From positions 54,505 through 118,504 of the forward strand of contig USFR01000006.1 of the NCBI GenBank assembly GCA_900553945.1: a DNA stretch of 64,000 bases, in the 5' to 3' direction. The stretch is from an uncultured Clostridium sp. (GTDB taxonomy: Bacteria > Bacillota > Clostridia > TANB77 > CAG-508). The notes under the pieces were generated by a model, which was not told the origin of the DNA, did not search any database, and worked only from the letters and a program-made list of their open reading frames with translations. Of the stretch, positions 8,366 through 17,835 are shown piece by piece (position 1 is the stretch's first letter; each line of letters opens with the position of its first letter). Both the position numbers and the translations under genes were made by a program.

Positions 8366-9643
8366 CTAATAAGCAATTTCATATTTAATAATATCTTCAA
8401 TCGTTTTAGAACTCATTAAATCGTCAAATACATTACTTACATCTTTCTTGTTTTCATCAGTACTTGTTATATAAAAGTTTTCAGTAGTTTCTATATATTT
8501 GTGTCCCAAAATATCAGCAACATCTCTTATTTCTATACCATTTCTTAAATTAATTGTTGCATAACTTCCTCTTAAATCATAAAATCTACAATTTTTAATA
8601 CCAAGTTCTTTATGAATTATCTTAAATGGATAATTTAAAATATTTCTGCCAACATATTTACCATTAGGTCTTGTAAATACCATATCTGCTTTGTTTATTT
8701 GAAGGATATTACTTTCATTCTGCACAATTCGTTGTTCTACTACTTTTCCATATTTATTGAGTACATCTTCAAAATGATAAGTGCAATATTCTTTACCATA
8801 TAACTTTTTCATATACTGTTGTTTCTTTTTATAATTCGTTAGAGCATTATATACAGTTTCACACATATTAATTTGTCTTGTGCCTTGTTTAGTTTTAGTA
8901 GTGCCAATATACCATCTTCCTTTATCATCTTTTGGCTTATCATATACTGTATGCCTAACTTTTATAACTCTATTTTCGAAATCTATATCGTCCCAAGTTA
9001 AGCTACAAACCTCTCCTGTTCTCATTCCAGTAAAACAACTTGTAATAAATGCACAAGTAAAAGTATCATCATCTTTAAATCTATCTAAAATTAAATCAAT
9101 TTCATTTTTATTATATAAATGTTTCTTAAAAGCCTTTTCATCTTCTATTTTTGGTAGTTTTAAAGTCAATGTTGGATTATATCTTATAAATCCATATACA
9201 TCTGTTGCTATTCTAAAACAGTTTTTCAAAACTTTTAATATATTTTTATAATATGATTTTTTATAGTTATATTTGTTGCATAAATCAACGATATATGAAT
9301 TTAGCTTTACACTTGTTAATGAACTTAATCTATACTTGCCTAGTTCTGGTTTTAAATATTTATCCATTATTGTTTTATAAGTTCTTCTTGTATTATATTT
9401 CAAGTTTATTTCACAATAATTTTCATACCAGTAATCTAAATAATCACTAAATGAAATTGCTTTTTCTTTAAAACTCAAACCAGTGTTTAAATATTCTGTA
9501 TAAGCAATATTTCCTGCTTTAATTGCTTCATCTTTTGTTTCAAACCCAGATTTATTTATAAATTTTCTTTTGCCATCTACTTTAGCTACTTCAAATTTAT
9601 ATTGATAATATTTGCCTCTTTTCTGAATTGTAACATTACCCAT
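8366..9643 (-). CDS. int: Tyrosine recombinase (integrase 1)
   Basis: The 425-residue protein has an N-terminal DNA-binding domain (about 1-60), a SAM-like core-binding domain (about 60-170) and a catalytic domain. Active-site elements are GMRTGEV (Arg I), a lysine in TTKTKQG, LGHKYIETTENFY (His and the nucleophile Tyr) and YDLRGS at box II, where the usual HxxR has Tyr for His. Its first ~55 residues are nearly identical to those of the second integrase of the element, but the catalytic domains have diverged. An excisionase-like gene lies seven bases upstream, the usual xis-int order. Confidence 0.9.
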   Translation of the reverse strand: MGNVTIQKRGKYYQYKFEVAKVDGKRKFINKSGFETKDEAIKAGNIAYTEYLNTGLSFKEKAISFSDYLDYWYENYCEINLKYNTRRTYKTIMDKYLKPELGKYRLSSLTSVKLNSYIVDLCNKYNYKKSYYKNILKVLKNCFRIATDVYGFIRYNPTLTLKLPKIEDEKAFKKHLYNKNEIDLILDRFKDDDTFTCAFITSCFTGMRTGEVCSLTWDDIDFENRVIKVRHTVYDKPKDDKGRWYIGTTKTKQGTRQINMCETVYNALTNYKKKQQYMKKLYGKEYCTYHFEDVLNKYGKVVEQRIVQNESNILQINKADMVFTRPNGKYVGRNILNYPFKIIHKELGIKNCRFYDLRGSYATINLRNGIEIRDVADILGHKYIETTENFYITSTDENKKDVSNVFDDLMSSKTIEDIIKYEIAY

Positions 9644-9649
9644 AACTTA

Positions 9650-9895
9650 TTATCTCTCTATATCTTCACATATCGATATTTTTCTTATATTATCAATATC
9701 TGATAAATCATTTCCTTCATTTTCTTTTAAAAAATCTTCTAAAGTAGATTTAAGAATCTTTATACTTTTCAATTTTACTGCTTTAAGTTTTCCTTTTTTA
9801 ACTAATTCATATATATAATTAGGGCTTGAATGTAATATCTTTGCAGCTTCTTGAGCTGAATATACTATTTGTTCTTCTCTTATTTTTTCTGACAT
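9650..9895 (-). CDS. xis: Excisionase-like helix-turn-helix protein
   Basis: The 81-residue protein carries a MerR/excisionase-type HTH: YSAQEAAKILHSSPNYIYEL, then VKKGKLKAVKLKSIKI (about residues 12-47), plus an acidic tail. Small proteins of this type next to an integrase bias recombination toward excision. Its ATG overlaps the stop of the preceding coiled-coil frame (TAATG), which suggests translational coupling. Confidence 0.8.
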   Translation of the reverse strand: MSEKIREEQIVYSAQEAAKILHSSPNYIYELVKKGKLKAVKLKSIKILKSTLEDFLKENEGNDLSDIDNIRKISICEDIER

Positions 9896-10185
9896 TATAG
9901 TTCCATCTCCTTTTCTTTATTGTGTTCTCGTTCCCTTTCTTTAGCTTCAATTTCATCTAAAATTTCTTTTGGAACTTTTTTTATATATTTTTCATACTTT
10001 TTAACTTGATTTTGCATATTTCTTAACTTTACATCAGTTTCAAAATCCTGATCTACAATTTTATTCTTTAATTGTCTATTTTCATTCATTAGATCTTTAT
10101 TATTTGATTTCTGAAAATTTACTCTTTCTTCTAGTTCTTGAATATATTCATTATAAGAATTTACTTTTGATGTGTTCCAGAAATT
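9895..10185 (-). pseudogene. Coiled-coil C-terminal remnant, possibly of a mobilisation protein
   Basis: The frame is open from a stop at 10186-10188 and reads NFWNTSKVNSYNEYIQELE and onward into a highly charged coiled coil (about 97 residues). An internal ATG at 10089 would give 64 residues. The upstream end overlaps, in another frame, the abrupt end of the RepA-like ATPase. This looks like a deletion joining the front of one gene to the back of another. The tail resembles the coiled-coil ends of MobV-type relaxases, but that is only a guess. Confidence 0.5.
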
Positions 10186-10730
10186 TTATTAAATACATCA
10201 CTATCATCTTGTTTTCTTAAATGGTGCACTAATATAATCGCAATTTTATTTTTATCAGCAAATGCTTTTAATAATGAAATTTCTCCATAGTCTGCTGAAT
10301 AATTAATATCATTACTTTGCTTTCTTATTTTTTGTAAAGTGTCTATAACAACTAATCTTATATTTGAATATTGCTTTAATGCTTGTTCTAATTGCATTAC
10401 CAATCCATTTGTAATTTTGTTTGACTCTATTGCTATATGAAAATTAGAACCTATTTCATCAGTTAACCTAAATAATCTTTTTTGCAATCTTTGATGGGTA
10501 TCCTCTAACGCTAAATACAAAACATCACATTGATTAGTTTTTAAATTCCATAATTCTTCGCCTTTTGAAACTTTAATACATAAATCAAGCATTAACCAAC
10601 TTTTACCTACTTTAGGTGCTCCACAAAATATATGAAGTCCTATAGGTAATATTTCTTCGATTATAAATTCTGTTTCGCCTAAAGATGTATATAGTAAATT
10701 GTCTGCATTAATAATTTTTAAATCTTCCAA
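10161..10730 (-). pseudogene. Truncated RepA-like AAA ATPase
   Basis: The protein has Walker A GAPKVGKSW, ALEDT, Walker B LVVIDTLQ and LVHHLRK, the RecA/DnaB-like fold of RepA-type helicases found in small elements. It stops at FNKISGTHQK, well short of the ~300 residues I would expect, right where the following frame begins, so the C-terminus has been lost. I place the start at the TTG at 10728-10730 because AAAGGAGG lies five bases upstream; the ATG at 10757 would put that ribosome site inside the gene. Confidence 0.75.
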
Positions 10731-10816
10731 GTTTTCCTCCTTTCTAGCAAGTAGCATTACATCAAAAAAGGCTTCGCTTTTTTAACTCAAACGAAACCTT
10801 ATATCAAATTTATACA

Positions 10817-10957
10817 TTAAAATAAATCCCTATATAAGCCATTAAATGATACAGAAGTTCCGTTTTCTCTTACTGAAAAATTCTTGTGCTTACTTGCATA
10901 AAAATTTTTCTTGACTTTTCTATAAAAAACAGAAAAGCCATAAGAGATATTAGAATA
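10817..10957 (-). pseudogene. Gene remnant upstream of the RepA-like gene
   Basis: A 46-codon open stretch without a start codon ends in SVRENGTSVSFNGLYRDLF and is protein-like in composition. A stop lies just upstream. It looks like the C-terminus of a decayed gene of the element; the family is not recognised. Confidence 0.4.
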
Positions 10958-11383
10958 TCAATTTAATTTACAGCTAACAAAATTCCTTATACAAGGCATA
11001 TTTTAATAAGTCCATTAAATATACAATTTTGGACATATCAAAAAATATTTTGTCTACTGCAAATTAAATATGATATTCTGTAGCACTTACGACTTCTTAT
11101 TACATCTATCTATTTGTTGGACCAAATTACATTATAACTATAAAAACCAACATAGGCCTACGAAACTTAAAAGGGCCTCATATCATTTCTGGCTTCCGAT
11201 TAGTAGGGAAAGTATTTTCTTGCGAAGTACTTTTTGGATTATTTCTAATCAACCACTATTTTATCATTAAGTTACATAGTGGCTCAACCTACAACAGGGA
11301 AATATCTATATTTAATTTTTCAGTTGTATTCCTAATGAATACATTTATTTTATATCACCATTTTTATGGTTTGTCAATCGTTT
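10958..11383. other. Gene-free stretch of the element
   Basis: About 425 bases contain no credible gene. Short frames on both strands are broken by stops. An imperfect hairpin with CCACTAT/ATAGTGG arms lies near 11236-11275. It is probably decayed coding sequence. Confidence 0.4.
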
Positions 11384-12655
11384 TTACAGAAATTTACAAA
11401 TCTTCTCAAATTTATTTGCTGTCTCACTTTCCATCTTTTCTGTTACTCTCACATATATATTATAAGTAGTATCAATATTTCTATGTCCTAGCCTTTTTGA
11501 AACTGCTTTTATATCCGCACCTGATTCAATAAGTCTTGTAGCATGAGTATCTCTAAAGTCGTGAAATCTACAAGGAATACCTAATTCATAATGTATAACT
11601 TTGAATGGATATTTACAACTATCAGTCCCCTCATATACTCCATTTTTCTTTACAAAAACAAAATCTACTTCTTCCAACGCAACATCAATTTCAGAATATG
11701 CATTTATTATTTTTGTTTCTGTTTTATTATTATATGGATTAACAACACTCTTTTTATAATGTTTCATATATGTATCGCCATAATTAATTTTATTTTCTTC
11801 TTGCTCTTTTTTATAAGTTTTAAGAGCATTTAATAAAGTATCTCCTATTGGTATAGTTCTATAGCTTGTTTCTGTTTTACAAGTTCCAAAATACCATACT
11901 GTAGTTGAATTACCACTTATATGTCTTTTCTTTGTACCACCATTTTGATTCTTTTTTAGTATGTTTTTATTTACACTAATTGTTTTATTTCTAAAATCTA
12001 TATCATTCCAAGTAAGTGCAAATACTTCTGCAATTCTTAATCCTGTACAATATGCAGTTAAAAAAGCATAATATATACAATGATTATTTTTAAACCTATC
12101 TAAAATAAGATTTATTTCTTCATTTGTAAATATATGAGCTGGATCATTTGGTGGAACATCATATTTTGGAAGTTTCAATCCTATTGATGGATTTGTCTTT
12201 ATTAAGTCATTTTCATAAGCATAAGTAAATGAGCCTTTTACAACTTTTTTAATATTATTTAGAAAATTCTTACTAAATGATTTTTTGATGTAAATACTAT
12301 TTATAAACTCTTGTAAAGTTGACCTAGTAATTTGTGATATTTTATAAAAACCAATATTAGGCTTTATATGATTTTTTACAATACTACTATATGCTTCAAT
12401 TGTATGATATTTTAAGTTTATATAGCAATAATTTTGTATCCAATAATCTAACAAGTCTGCATAGCTCATATCACTTGGCTCAAAACCGTGTCCTGTATTA
12501 ATATAATTATTATATGCAATTATCCCCTCTCTTTCTGCTTCTGCTTTTGTTTTAAATCCTGATTTGTTTGCAAACTTTCTTTTACCATCAACCTTTGCAA
12601 TTTCAAATTTGTATTGATAGTATTTTCCTCTCTTTTGAATTGTTACATTCGACAT
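11384..12655 (-). CDS. int: Tyrosine recombinase (integrase 2), adjacent to secA
   Basis: The 423-residue protein has the same N-terminal domain as integrase 1 (VTIQKRGKYYQYKFE), a core-binding domain and a catalytic domain with GLRIAEV, a lysine in CKTETSYRT, HDFRDT (canonical HxxR) and GHRNIDTTYNIY with the nucleophilic Tyr. It lies at the right end, next to the secA junction and the cluster of AATGYWAACA sites, so it is the more likely enzyme for integration at secA. AAAGGAG precedes the ATG. It is co-directional with secA. Confidence 0.92.
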   Translation of the reverse strand: MSNVTIQKRGKYYQYKFEIAKVDGKRKFANKSGFKTKAEAEREGIIAYNNYINTGHGFEPSDMSYADLLDYWIQNYCYINLKYHTIEAYSSIVKNHIKPNIGFYKISQITRSTLQEFINSIYIKKSFSKNFLNNIKKVVKGSFTYAYENDLIKTNPSIGLKLPKYDVPPNDPAHIFTNEEINLILDRFKNNHCIYYAFLTAYCTGLRIAEVFALTWNDIDFRNKTISVNKNILKKNQNGGTKKRHISGNSTTVWYFGTCKTETSYRTIPIGDTLLNALKTYKKEQEENKINYGDTYMKHYKKSVVNPYNNKTETKIINAYSEIDVALEEVDFVFVKKNGVYEGTDSCKYPFKVIHYELGIPCRFHDFRDTHATRLIESGADIKAVSKRLGHRNIDTTYNIYVRVTEKMESETANKFEKICKFL

Positions 12656-12680
12656 TTTTCATTTCTCCTTTCCTTTTTCG

Positions 12681-12847
12681 AATGTAAACATTATAATTTA
12701 ATTCAAAAATAAAAATGCTAACACGAATGCTAACATTTTTATTTATTATATTCACTTTGTTTGCAGGTTTAAACTTCTTTATTTTCAAGCATTCCAGAGA
12801 TTTTGTCCACTTATATGAAAACATTTTGCAAACAAAATGTAAACAAT
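12681..12847. repeat. Right arm-type recombinase sites (putative)
   Basis: Four related decamers occur: AATGTAAACA at 12681 and 12836, and AATGCTAACA at 12714 and 12726, the middle two spaced exactly 12 bases apart. The longer block 12826-12846 nearly matches the left-end copy at 5661. Their position between int and the core repeat is typical of integrase arm sites. Confidence 0.55.
12707..12744. terminator. Possible terminator between secA and integrase 2
   Basis: AAATAAAAATG and CATTTTTATTT form an 11-bp stem whose loop contains the decamer repeats. It may replace the terminator that secA lost to the insertion. Confidence 0.45.
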
Positions 12848-12900
12848 TTGGCATGTTTTCATATTTATGTTTACTTATCTAATCTCTGAAAGTATTGATA

Positions 12901-15657
12901 TTATGCGTTTTTTCCACAACAGTTCTTGTATTTCTTTCCACTTCCACATGGGCACAAGTCATTTCTACCTACCTTAGGTCCTTCATTAACTATTGGTGCT
13001 TTCACTTTTTTCTTTTCTTCTTGAGCAAGCTCAGGATTAATCATTCCATCAATATCTTCTCTACCTTCACCAGTAATTTTAACTGTGCTTCTTCTTTCAT
13101 ATCCTTCACGTTTCTTTACGCACATTAAAATTTTAGCTACCTCTAATTTGATGCTATTGATCATTTCTTCAAACATATCTGAACCTTCAATTTGATATTG
13201 AATAACAGGATCTTTTTGTCCATAAGCACGAAGTCCAATACCATTTTTTAATTCATCCATGCTATCGATATGATCCATCCATTTTGAATCAACAACTTTT
13301 AATAAAACAATTCTTTGAAGCTCTTTGAATGGTTCTTCTCCGATTTCTTCTTTTTTGGCTTCATATATTGCTAATGCTTTTTCTTGCATTTCAGCTAGTA
13401 CTTCATCAGCATCAACTTTATCTTTCTTTAATGAATCTAATTCTTTTATGTTTAATCCGTTTTGTACTTCAATTAAGAAAGCAGCTGTATCAGGATTTTT
13501 CTCTGAAAGCTCAGCTCTATAAGTATCAACTATTAAAGCACAAGCTTCTCTTATCATATTTTTAATTGATTCTGTAACATCTTCTCCATCAAGAACTTCT
13601 CTTCTTTGTGTATAAATAATCTCTCTTTGAGTATTCATAACATCATCATAGCTTAATACATGTTTTCTTATTGAGAAGTTTCTACTCTCAACTTTCTTTT
13701 GAGCAGATTCAACAGCTTTTGAAATTGGCTTAAATTGAATTGGCATATTTTCATCAGCTTTTAATGCATTATATACAGCAGTAACTTTATCACCACCAAA
13801 TATTTTCATTAAATCATCATCAAGTCCAATATAGAATATTGATTCTCCTGGATCTCCTTGACGACCACTACGTCCACGTAACTGGTTATCAATTCTTCTT
13901 GATTCATGTCTTTCAGTACCAATGATTTTCAAACCACCAGCAGCAATAACTTTTTCTTTTTCTTCTTTTATTTGTTTTTTGAATTTCGTTTCTAATTCGT
14001 TAAATGTTTTTCTAGCTTCAATAACTTTTTCATCTTTTGTTTCATTATGAGCAGAAGCTTGATTTATAAGATCGTTAGTATATCCAGCTCTCTTCATTTC
14101 TTGCTTAGCCATATATTCAGTGTTTCCACCAAGCATAATATCAGTACCACGACCAGCCATGTTAGTAGCAATTGTAACAGCACCATATTTACCAGCTTGA
14201 GCAATTATTTCAGCTTCTTTTTCATGGAACTTAGCATTCAACACTTCATGAGGAATTCCAGCTTTTTTAAGTAATTTACTTAATCTTTCTGATTTATCAA
14301 TTGAAACTGTACCAACCAATACCGGTTGTCCTTTTTCATGAGATTTTTTAATATCCTCAACAACAGCATTAAATTTAACTTTTTCATTTTTATATATAAT
14401 ATCGTTTTTATCATCTCTTGCAACTGGTAAGTTTGTAGGAATACAAACAACATCCAAATTATAAATCTCTCTGAATTCTTCTTCTTCTGTTTTAGCTGTA
14501 CCAGTCATACCAGATAATTTGTTGTACATTCTAAAGTAATTTTGGAATGTGATATTTGCTAAAGTTTTTTGTTCATCAGCAATCTTTACACCTTCTTTAG
14601 CTTCAATTGCTTGATGTAAACCAGCATTATATCTTCTTCCATACATAATTCTACCTGTGAACTCATCAACAATTAAAACTTCTCCATCTTTAACGATGTA
14701 ATCTTTATCTCTCTTCATAACGCCATGTGCTTTTAAAGCTTGGTTAACATTATGAACTATATCTGTATTATCTAAATCATTGAAGTTTTCAACTTCAAAG
14801 AATTCTTCAGCCTTCTTAATACCTTTTTGTGTCAATGTAGCTGTTTTGGCTTTTAAGTCTACAATGTAATCATATTTTTCATTATCTTCTAATTGAGCTT
14901 CATCTTTAATATCTTCTTCAATAATAACTTTTGCTTGTAATCTTTTTACAAAATCATCAGCTCTTTTGTATAAATCAGATGATTTATTTGCTCTACCAGA
15001 TATGATAAGTGGTGTTCTAGCCTCATCAATCAAGATACTATCGATCTCATCAACAATTGCATATTCTAATCCTCTTTGAACCATATCTTCTTTGTGAATA
15101 ACCATGTTATCTCTCAAATAATCGAATCCATATTCATTATTTGTTCCATATGTTATATCACATGCATATGCTTTTTGTTTATCTTGTTGATTCATTCTTG
15201 AAATATTTAATCCAACAGATAAACCTAAGAATTTATATAATTTACCCATCCACTCACTATCTCTCTTAGCTAGGTAATCATTAACTGTAATTAAATGAAC
15301 ACCTTTTCCTGTAAGTGCATTTAAGTATATTGGTAATGAAGCAACTAATGTTTTTCCTTCACCAGTTTTCATTTCAGCAATTCTACCTTGATGTAATATA
15401 ATACCACCAACTAATTGCACATCATAATGTCTCAATTCTAAAACTCTTTTTGATGCCTCTCTTACAACTGCAAATGCTTCTGGTAAGATATCATCAAGAG
15501 TTTTGCCTTCAGCTAATTGTTTCTTAAAATAATCTTTTTTAGCTCTTAGCTCTGCATCTGTTAACTTTTCCATTTCAGGTTCTAAACTATTAATTTTGTT
15601 TACTATAGGTTGAACTCTTTTTACTTCTTTTTCACTATAAGATTTAAATAAACCCAT
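12901..15657 (-). CDS. secA: Preprotein translocase ATPase SecA
   Basis: The 918-residue motor drives secretory proteins through SecYEG at the cytoplasmic membrane. It shows the DEAD-type motor with [20 protein letters not shown], the DEID box and GRAGRQGD-type motif VI ([14 protein letters not shown]), the preprotein-binding and scaffold regions, and the zinc-binding SEC-C tail [18 protein letters not shown]. The last ~16 codons lie beyond the attachment core and were probably supplied by the integrated element, with synonymous changes only. Confidence 0.97.
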   Translation of the reverse strand: MGLFKSYSEKEVKRVQPIVNKINSLEPEMEKLTDAELRAKKDYFKKQLAEGKTLDDILPEAFAVVREASKRVLELRHYDVQLVGGIILHQGRIAEMKTGEGKTLVASLPIYLNALTGKGVHLITVNDYLAKRDSEWMGKLYKFLGLSVGLNISRMNQQDKQKAYACDITYGTNNEYGFDYLRDNMVIHKEDMVQRGLEYAIVDEIDSILIDEARTPLIISGRANKSSDLYKRADDFVKRLQAKVIIEEDIKDEAQLEDNEKYDYIVDLKAKTATLTQKGIKKAEEFFEVENFNDLDNTDIVHNVNQALKAHGVMKRDKDYIVKDGEVLIVDEFTGRIMYGRRYNAGLHQAIEAKEGVKIADEQKTLANITFQNYFRMYNKLSGMTGTAKTEEEEFREIYNLDVVCIPTNLPVARDDKNDIIYKNEKVKFNAVVEDIKKSHEKGQPVLVGTVSIDKSERLSKLLKKAGIPHEVLNAKFHEKEAEIIAQAGKYGAVTIATNMAGRGTDIMLGGNTEYMAKQEMKRAGYTNDLINQASAHNETKDEKVIEARKTFNELETKFKKQIKEEKEKVIAAGGLKIIGTERHESRRIDNQLRGRSGRQGDPGESIFYIGLDDDLMKIFGGDKVTAVYNALKADENMPIQFKPISKAVESAQKKVESRNFSIRKHVLSYDDVMNTQREIIYTQRREVLDGEDVTESIKNMIREACALIVDTYRAELSEKNPDTAAFLIEVQNGLNIKELDSLKKDKVDADEVLAEMQEKALAIYEAKKEEIGEEPFKELQRIVLLKVVDSKWMDHIDSMDELKNGIGLRAYGQKDPVIQYQIEGSDMFEEMINSIKLEVAKILMCVKKREGYERRSTVKITGEGREDIDGMINPELAQEEKKKVKAPIVNEGPKVGRNDLCPCGSGKKYKNCCGKNA
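12935..12948. repeat. Right core attachment repeat (attR)
   Basis: Identical to 5524-5537 and in the same orientation, within the SEC-C codons of intact secA. It marks the junction between host secA and the element. Confidence 0.65.
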
Positions 15658-15779
15658 CTGATTTGCCTCCTAATTATTAACTATCGATAAATATATCATT
15701 AATTTTTTGAAATAGCAAGGAATAATCTATAAAATATTTCATAGTATTTAATAAATTTATTTTTAGGTAGGATTTTGCT

Positions 15780-16343
15780 ATGCGTATTTATAATTTTAAA
15801 ATCAATAAAAACAAGTTATTTAAAGGGATTCTCCTTTTTTTCATTATGATTTGTTTGGTACTTTTAATTCTTTCTGTTTATAAACTTTTTTTTGAAATGA
15901 AACATTATAATTCAGAAAATTTTGTAGTTAATGATACTTGTATTTCTGATAACGATACTACAGAACTTAAATCCAATCAATATACAAATGTCTTAAAAGC
16001 AGTTCACGAAAATATTGATGATTACATTGGTAAAGAAATTACCTTTGTAGGCTATATCTACAGAATCAACTATCTACAAGCAAATCAATTTGTTCTAGCA
16101 AGAAATATGATTGTTAATCAAGCAAATCAAACGGTAGTTGTTGGATTTTTATCTGAATATGACAAAATAAATGACTTTACGAATTGCTCATGGGTTAAGG
16201 TTACAGGAAAAATAAAAAAAGGTTATCTAGATGGAGACATTCCAATACTAGAAGTAACTAAAATTGAAAATGTTGAAAAACCTACAGATGATTTTGTTTA
16301 TCCACCAGACGAAACCTATATTCCAACAAGTGCTACCTTCTAA
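15780..16343 (+). CDS. Membrane-anchored DUF1980/TIGR03943-like protein
   Basis: The 187-residue protein has one N-terminal membrane segment (about 14-38) and an extracytoplasmic domain containing IGKEITFVGYIYRINYL, NQFVLARNMIV, WVKVTGKIKKGYLDG and VYPPDETYIPTSATF. This matches the C-terminal, OB-fold-like domain of the TIGR03943/DUF1980 (YcgQ) family; the N-terminal membrane domain of full-length members is reduced to one helix. Function is not established. Its 3' end overlaps that of the convergent ytvI-like gene by 11 bases. Confidence 0.7.
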   Translation: MRIYNFKINKNKLFKGILLFFIMICLVLLILSVYKLFFEMKHYNSENFVVNDTCISDNDTTELKSNQYTNVLKAVHENIDDYIGKEITFVGYIYRINYLQANQFVLARNMIVNQANQTVVVGFLSEYDKINDFTNCSWVKVTGKIKKGYLDGDIPILEVTKIENVEKPTDDFVYPPDETYIPTSATF

Positions 16344-17409
16344 AAATAGCTTTAGAACTAGAAAAGAAATTCATAACTATAATTAACACAATTGGTCCAA
16401 TTAAAAGTCCAATTATCCCACTAAATTTAAATCCAATGTACATAGAAATTAACGTATACAACGGATGGATACCTAAATGAGTTGAAACAATTTTAGGCTC
16501 TAAAAATTGTCTTACAAGCGATATAAAAACTAATAACCCAATAATACAAATTCCCAGTGTAACATCGCCCATAATAATCTCAATTATTCCCCAAGGCAAC
16601 ATTACTGTTCCAGAACCGAGTATTGGAAGTAAATCAACAAAACCAATTCCAAGTGCAATCAAAAACGGCGATTTTACGTTCAACCCAACAAATTTAAAAA
16701 TATATAATCCAATCAAAACTAATATAAAAGAAATAAAAATCAAAATTAATTCAGCTTTCAAATACTTTCCCATTACCAATGTTGTACTCTTAAAATGTTT
16801 GTTAGCCTTTCTAAGCCATCTTTTAGGAACCTTCTGTTCTAAATCATCTAATATTGACAATCTATCTGTGCAAATAAAATAAGTAGCCAAAATAGTAATA
16901 ACAAAATAAATAACAAAAACAGGAATCTGGGTTATCATATTCAAAATTCCAATTAAAAAATTCTTAAAATACTCAAGCATATGTGATATTAATCCATTAG
17001 TCGCATCATTTATGATATTCTTTACCTGAGGAGAAACATTTAAGCTTTCTATTTTTAAAAAGTTACTTATCTCCGCCACACCATTAAAAACATTATTTCC
17101 AAAGCTACTAAAGTCTTTTAATAAATTACTAGTTTCAGAAATTGTAGCAACACTAATTAAAATAATAACTCCTATTAAAATCGCAAATATCAAAATCAAA
17201 GAAATTACAGCCGATGCTTTTCTCACTAATTTAGTTTTTTTACTTATAAATTTTATAATTGGATCTATTAAATTAGCAATTATCAAAGCAATTAGAAAAG
17301 GCATGAAAAAACACGCTAATTTTAGCACAACAAACACCATAAAAAATGTGAAAATACTATATAAAATCCTTTTTATAATTTTATTCCAATAACACATATC
17401 GATAATCAT
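16333..17409 (-). CDS. AI-2E family / YtvI-like membrane protein
   Basis: The 358-residue protein has about seven to eight membrane segments, with LIALGIGFVDLLPILGSGTV and LVRQFLEPKIVSTHLGIHPL near the C-terminus, the hallmark of the AI-2E exporter-like superfamily. Sporulation protein YtvI belongs here and the length fits. The transported substrate is unknown. The ATG follows AGAGG; MIIDMCY may include a few extra residues. Confidence 0.8.
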   Translation of the reverse strand: MIIDMCYWNKIIKRILYSIFTFFMVFVVLKLACFFMPFLIALIIANLIDPIIKFISKKTKLVRKASAVISLILIFAILIGVIILISVATISETSNLLKDFSSFGNNVFNGVAEISNFLKIESLNVSPQVKNIINDATNGLISHMLEYFKNFLIGILNMITQIPVFVIYFVITILATYFICTDRLSILDDLEQKVPKRWLRKANKHFKSTTLVMGKYLKAELILIFISFILVLIGLYIFKFVGLNVKSPFLIALGIGFVDLLPILGSGTVMLPWGIIEIIMGDVTLGICIIGLLVFISLVRQFLEPKIVSTHLGIHPLYTLISMYIGFKFSGIIGLLIGPIVLIIVMNFFSSSKAIFRR

Positions 17410-17470
17410 TAAACATACCTCTTTTGGGTAGTATGTTTAATTTCGAATATAAATATACTTAACTATAGCA

Positions 17471-17593
17471 GAAATCAACTACTTTATTTTTAAATGACAC
17501 GCAGTTTGAAAGTTTTTACCTAACCGACTAAACAAAGTTTAGTTGGTGGTAAAATCTTTTAGCAAGAAATTTAAAAATAAAGTAGTTGATTTC
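17471..17593. repeat. Hairpin repeat element, family A, copy 1
   Basis: Perfect 25-bp inverted arms (17471-17495 and 17569-17593) enclose a 73-base core that is about 86% identical to copy 2 near 41.2 kb, in opposite orientation. The core folds itself: TTTTACC pairs with GGTAAAA, and ACTAAAC with GTTTAGT. The outer arms are unrelated between copies. Confidence 0.75.
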
Positions 17594-17608
17594 TTTTTAT
17601 TAATAAAA

Positions 17609-17772
17609 GGAAAATACATATAAAATTTTTTTACACCTTACTGTCGCATTCCTCAGAATTTTAAAATAAAATTTATCAATTTTATTTTAAATTCGGGTAG
17701 AATGCTTCAATCGAACTCACTTCGTTCGTTTGGTCCCTGCGCGGTGATTCAAAAATTTTATATGTATTTTCC
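17609..17772. repeat. Hairpin repeat element B
   Basis: Perfect 22-bp inverted arms (17609-17630 and 17751-17772) surround a core with its own hairpins (GAATTT..AAATTC arms near 17655-17693, and CGAAC..GTTCG near 17712). The end of the core, CTGCGCG followed by TCAAAAAT, resembles the end of family A. Together with copy A1 and the terminator it fills the 400-base gap between two genes. Confidence 0.65.
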
Positions 17773-17790
17773 TTCAGATTACAAATTAAT

Positions 17791-17827
17791 AAAAAAACTC
17801 ATCACCAAAACTGACGATGAGTTTTTT
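17791..17827. terminator. Bidirectional terminator
   Basis: Arms AAAACTCATC and GATGAGTTTT are bounded by A and T runs. The same arm sequence is used by the terminator after the plus-strand gene at 24945. Confidence 0.8.
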
Positions 17828-17835
17828 AAAACGGA

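Larger units (their letters stand above)
5538..12948. mobile_element. Integrative element inserted in the 3' end of secA
   Basis: About 7.4 kb is bracketed by direct repeats of the last ~48 bases of secA. It contains two tyrosine recombinases, an excisionase-like gene, a truncated RepA-like ATPase, gene remnants and a cargo operon. Repeated AATGYWAACA decamers lie near both ends. There is no relaxase or conjugation gene, and two replication or mobilisation genes are broken, so the element is probably mobilisable at best and may be a decayed composite of two related elements. Confidence 0.8.

Noticed and set aside
10764..10783. AAAAAAG/CTTTTTT hairpin before repA as a terminator
   Set aside because: Weak A-T stem lying in the leader of the gene; too uncertain to annotate.
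11070..11270. 66-codon plus-strand frame in the element gap
   Set aside because: No ribosome site, odd composition, no resemblance to a protein.
12603..12854. 83-codon frame overlapping the start of integrase 2
   Set aside because: Unlike any family, overlaps int and the arm sites, no ribosome site; the integrase frame explains the region.
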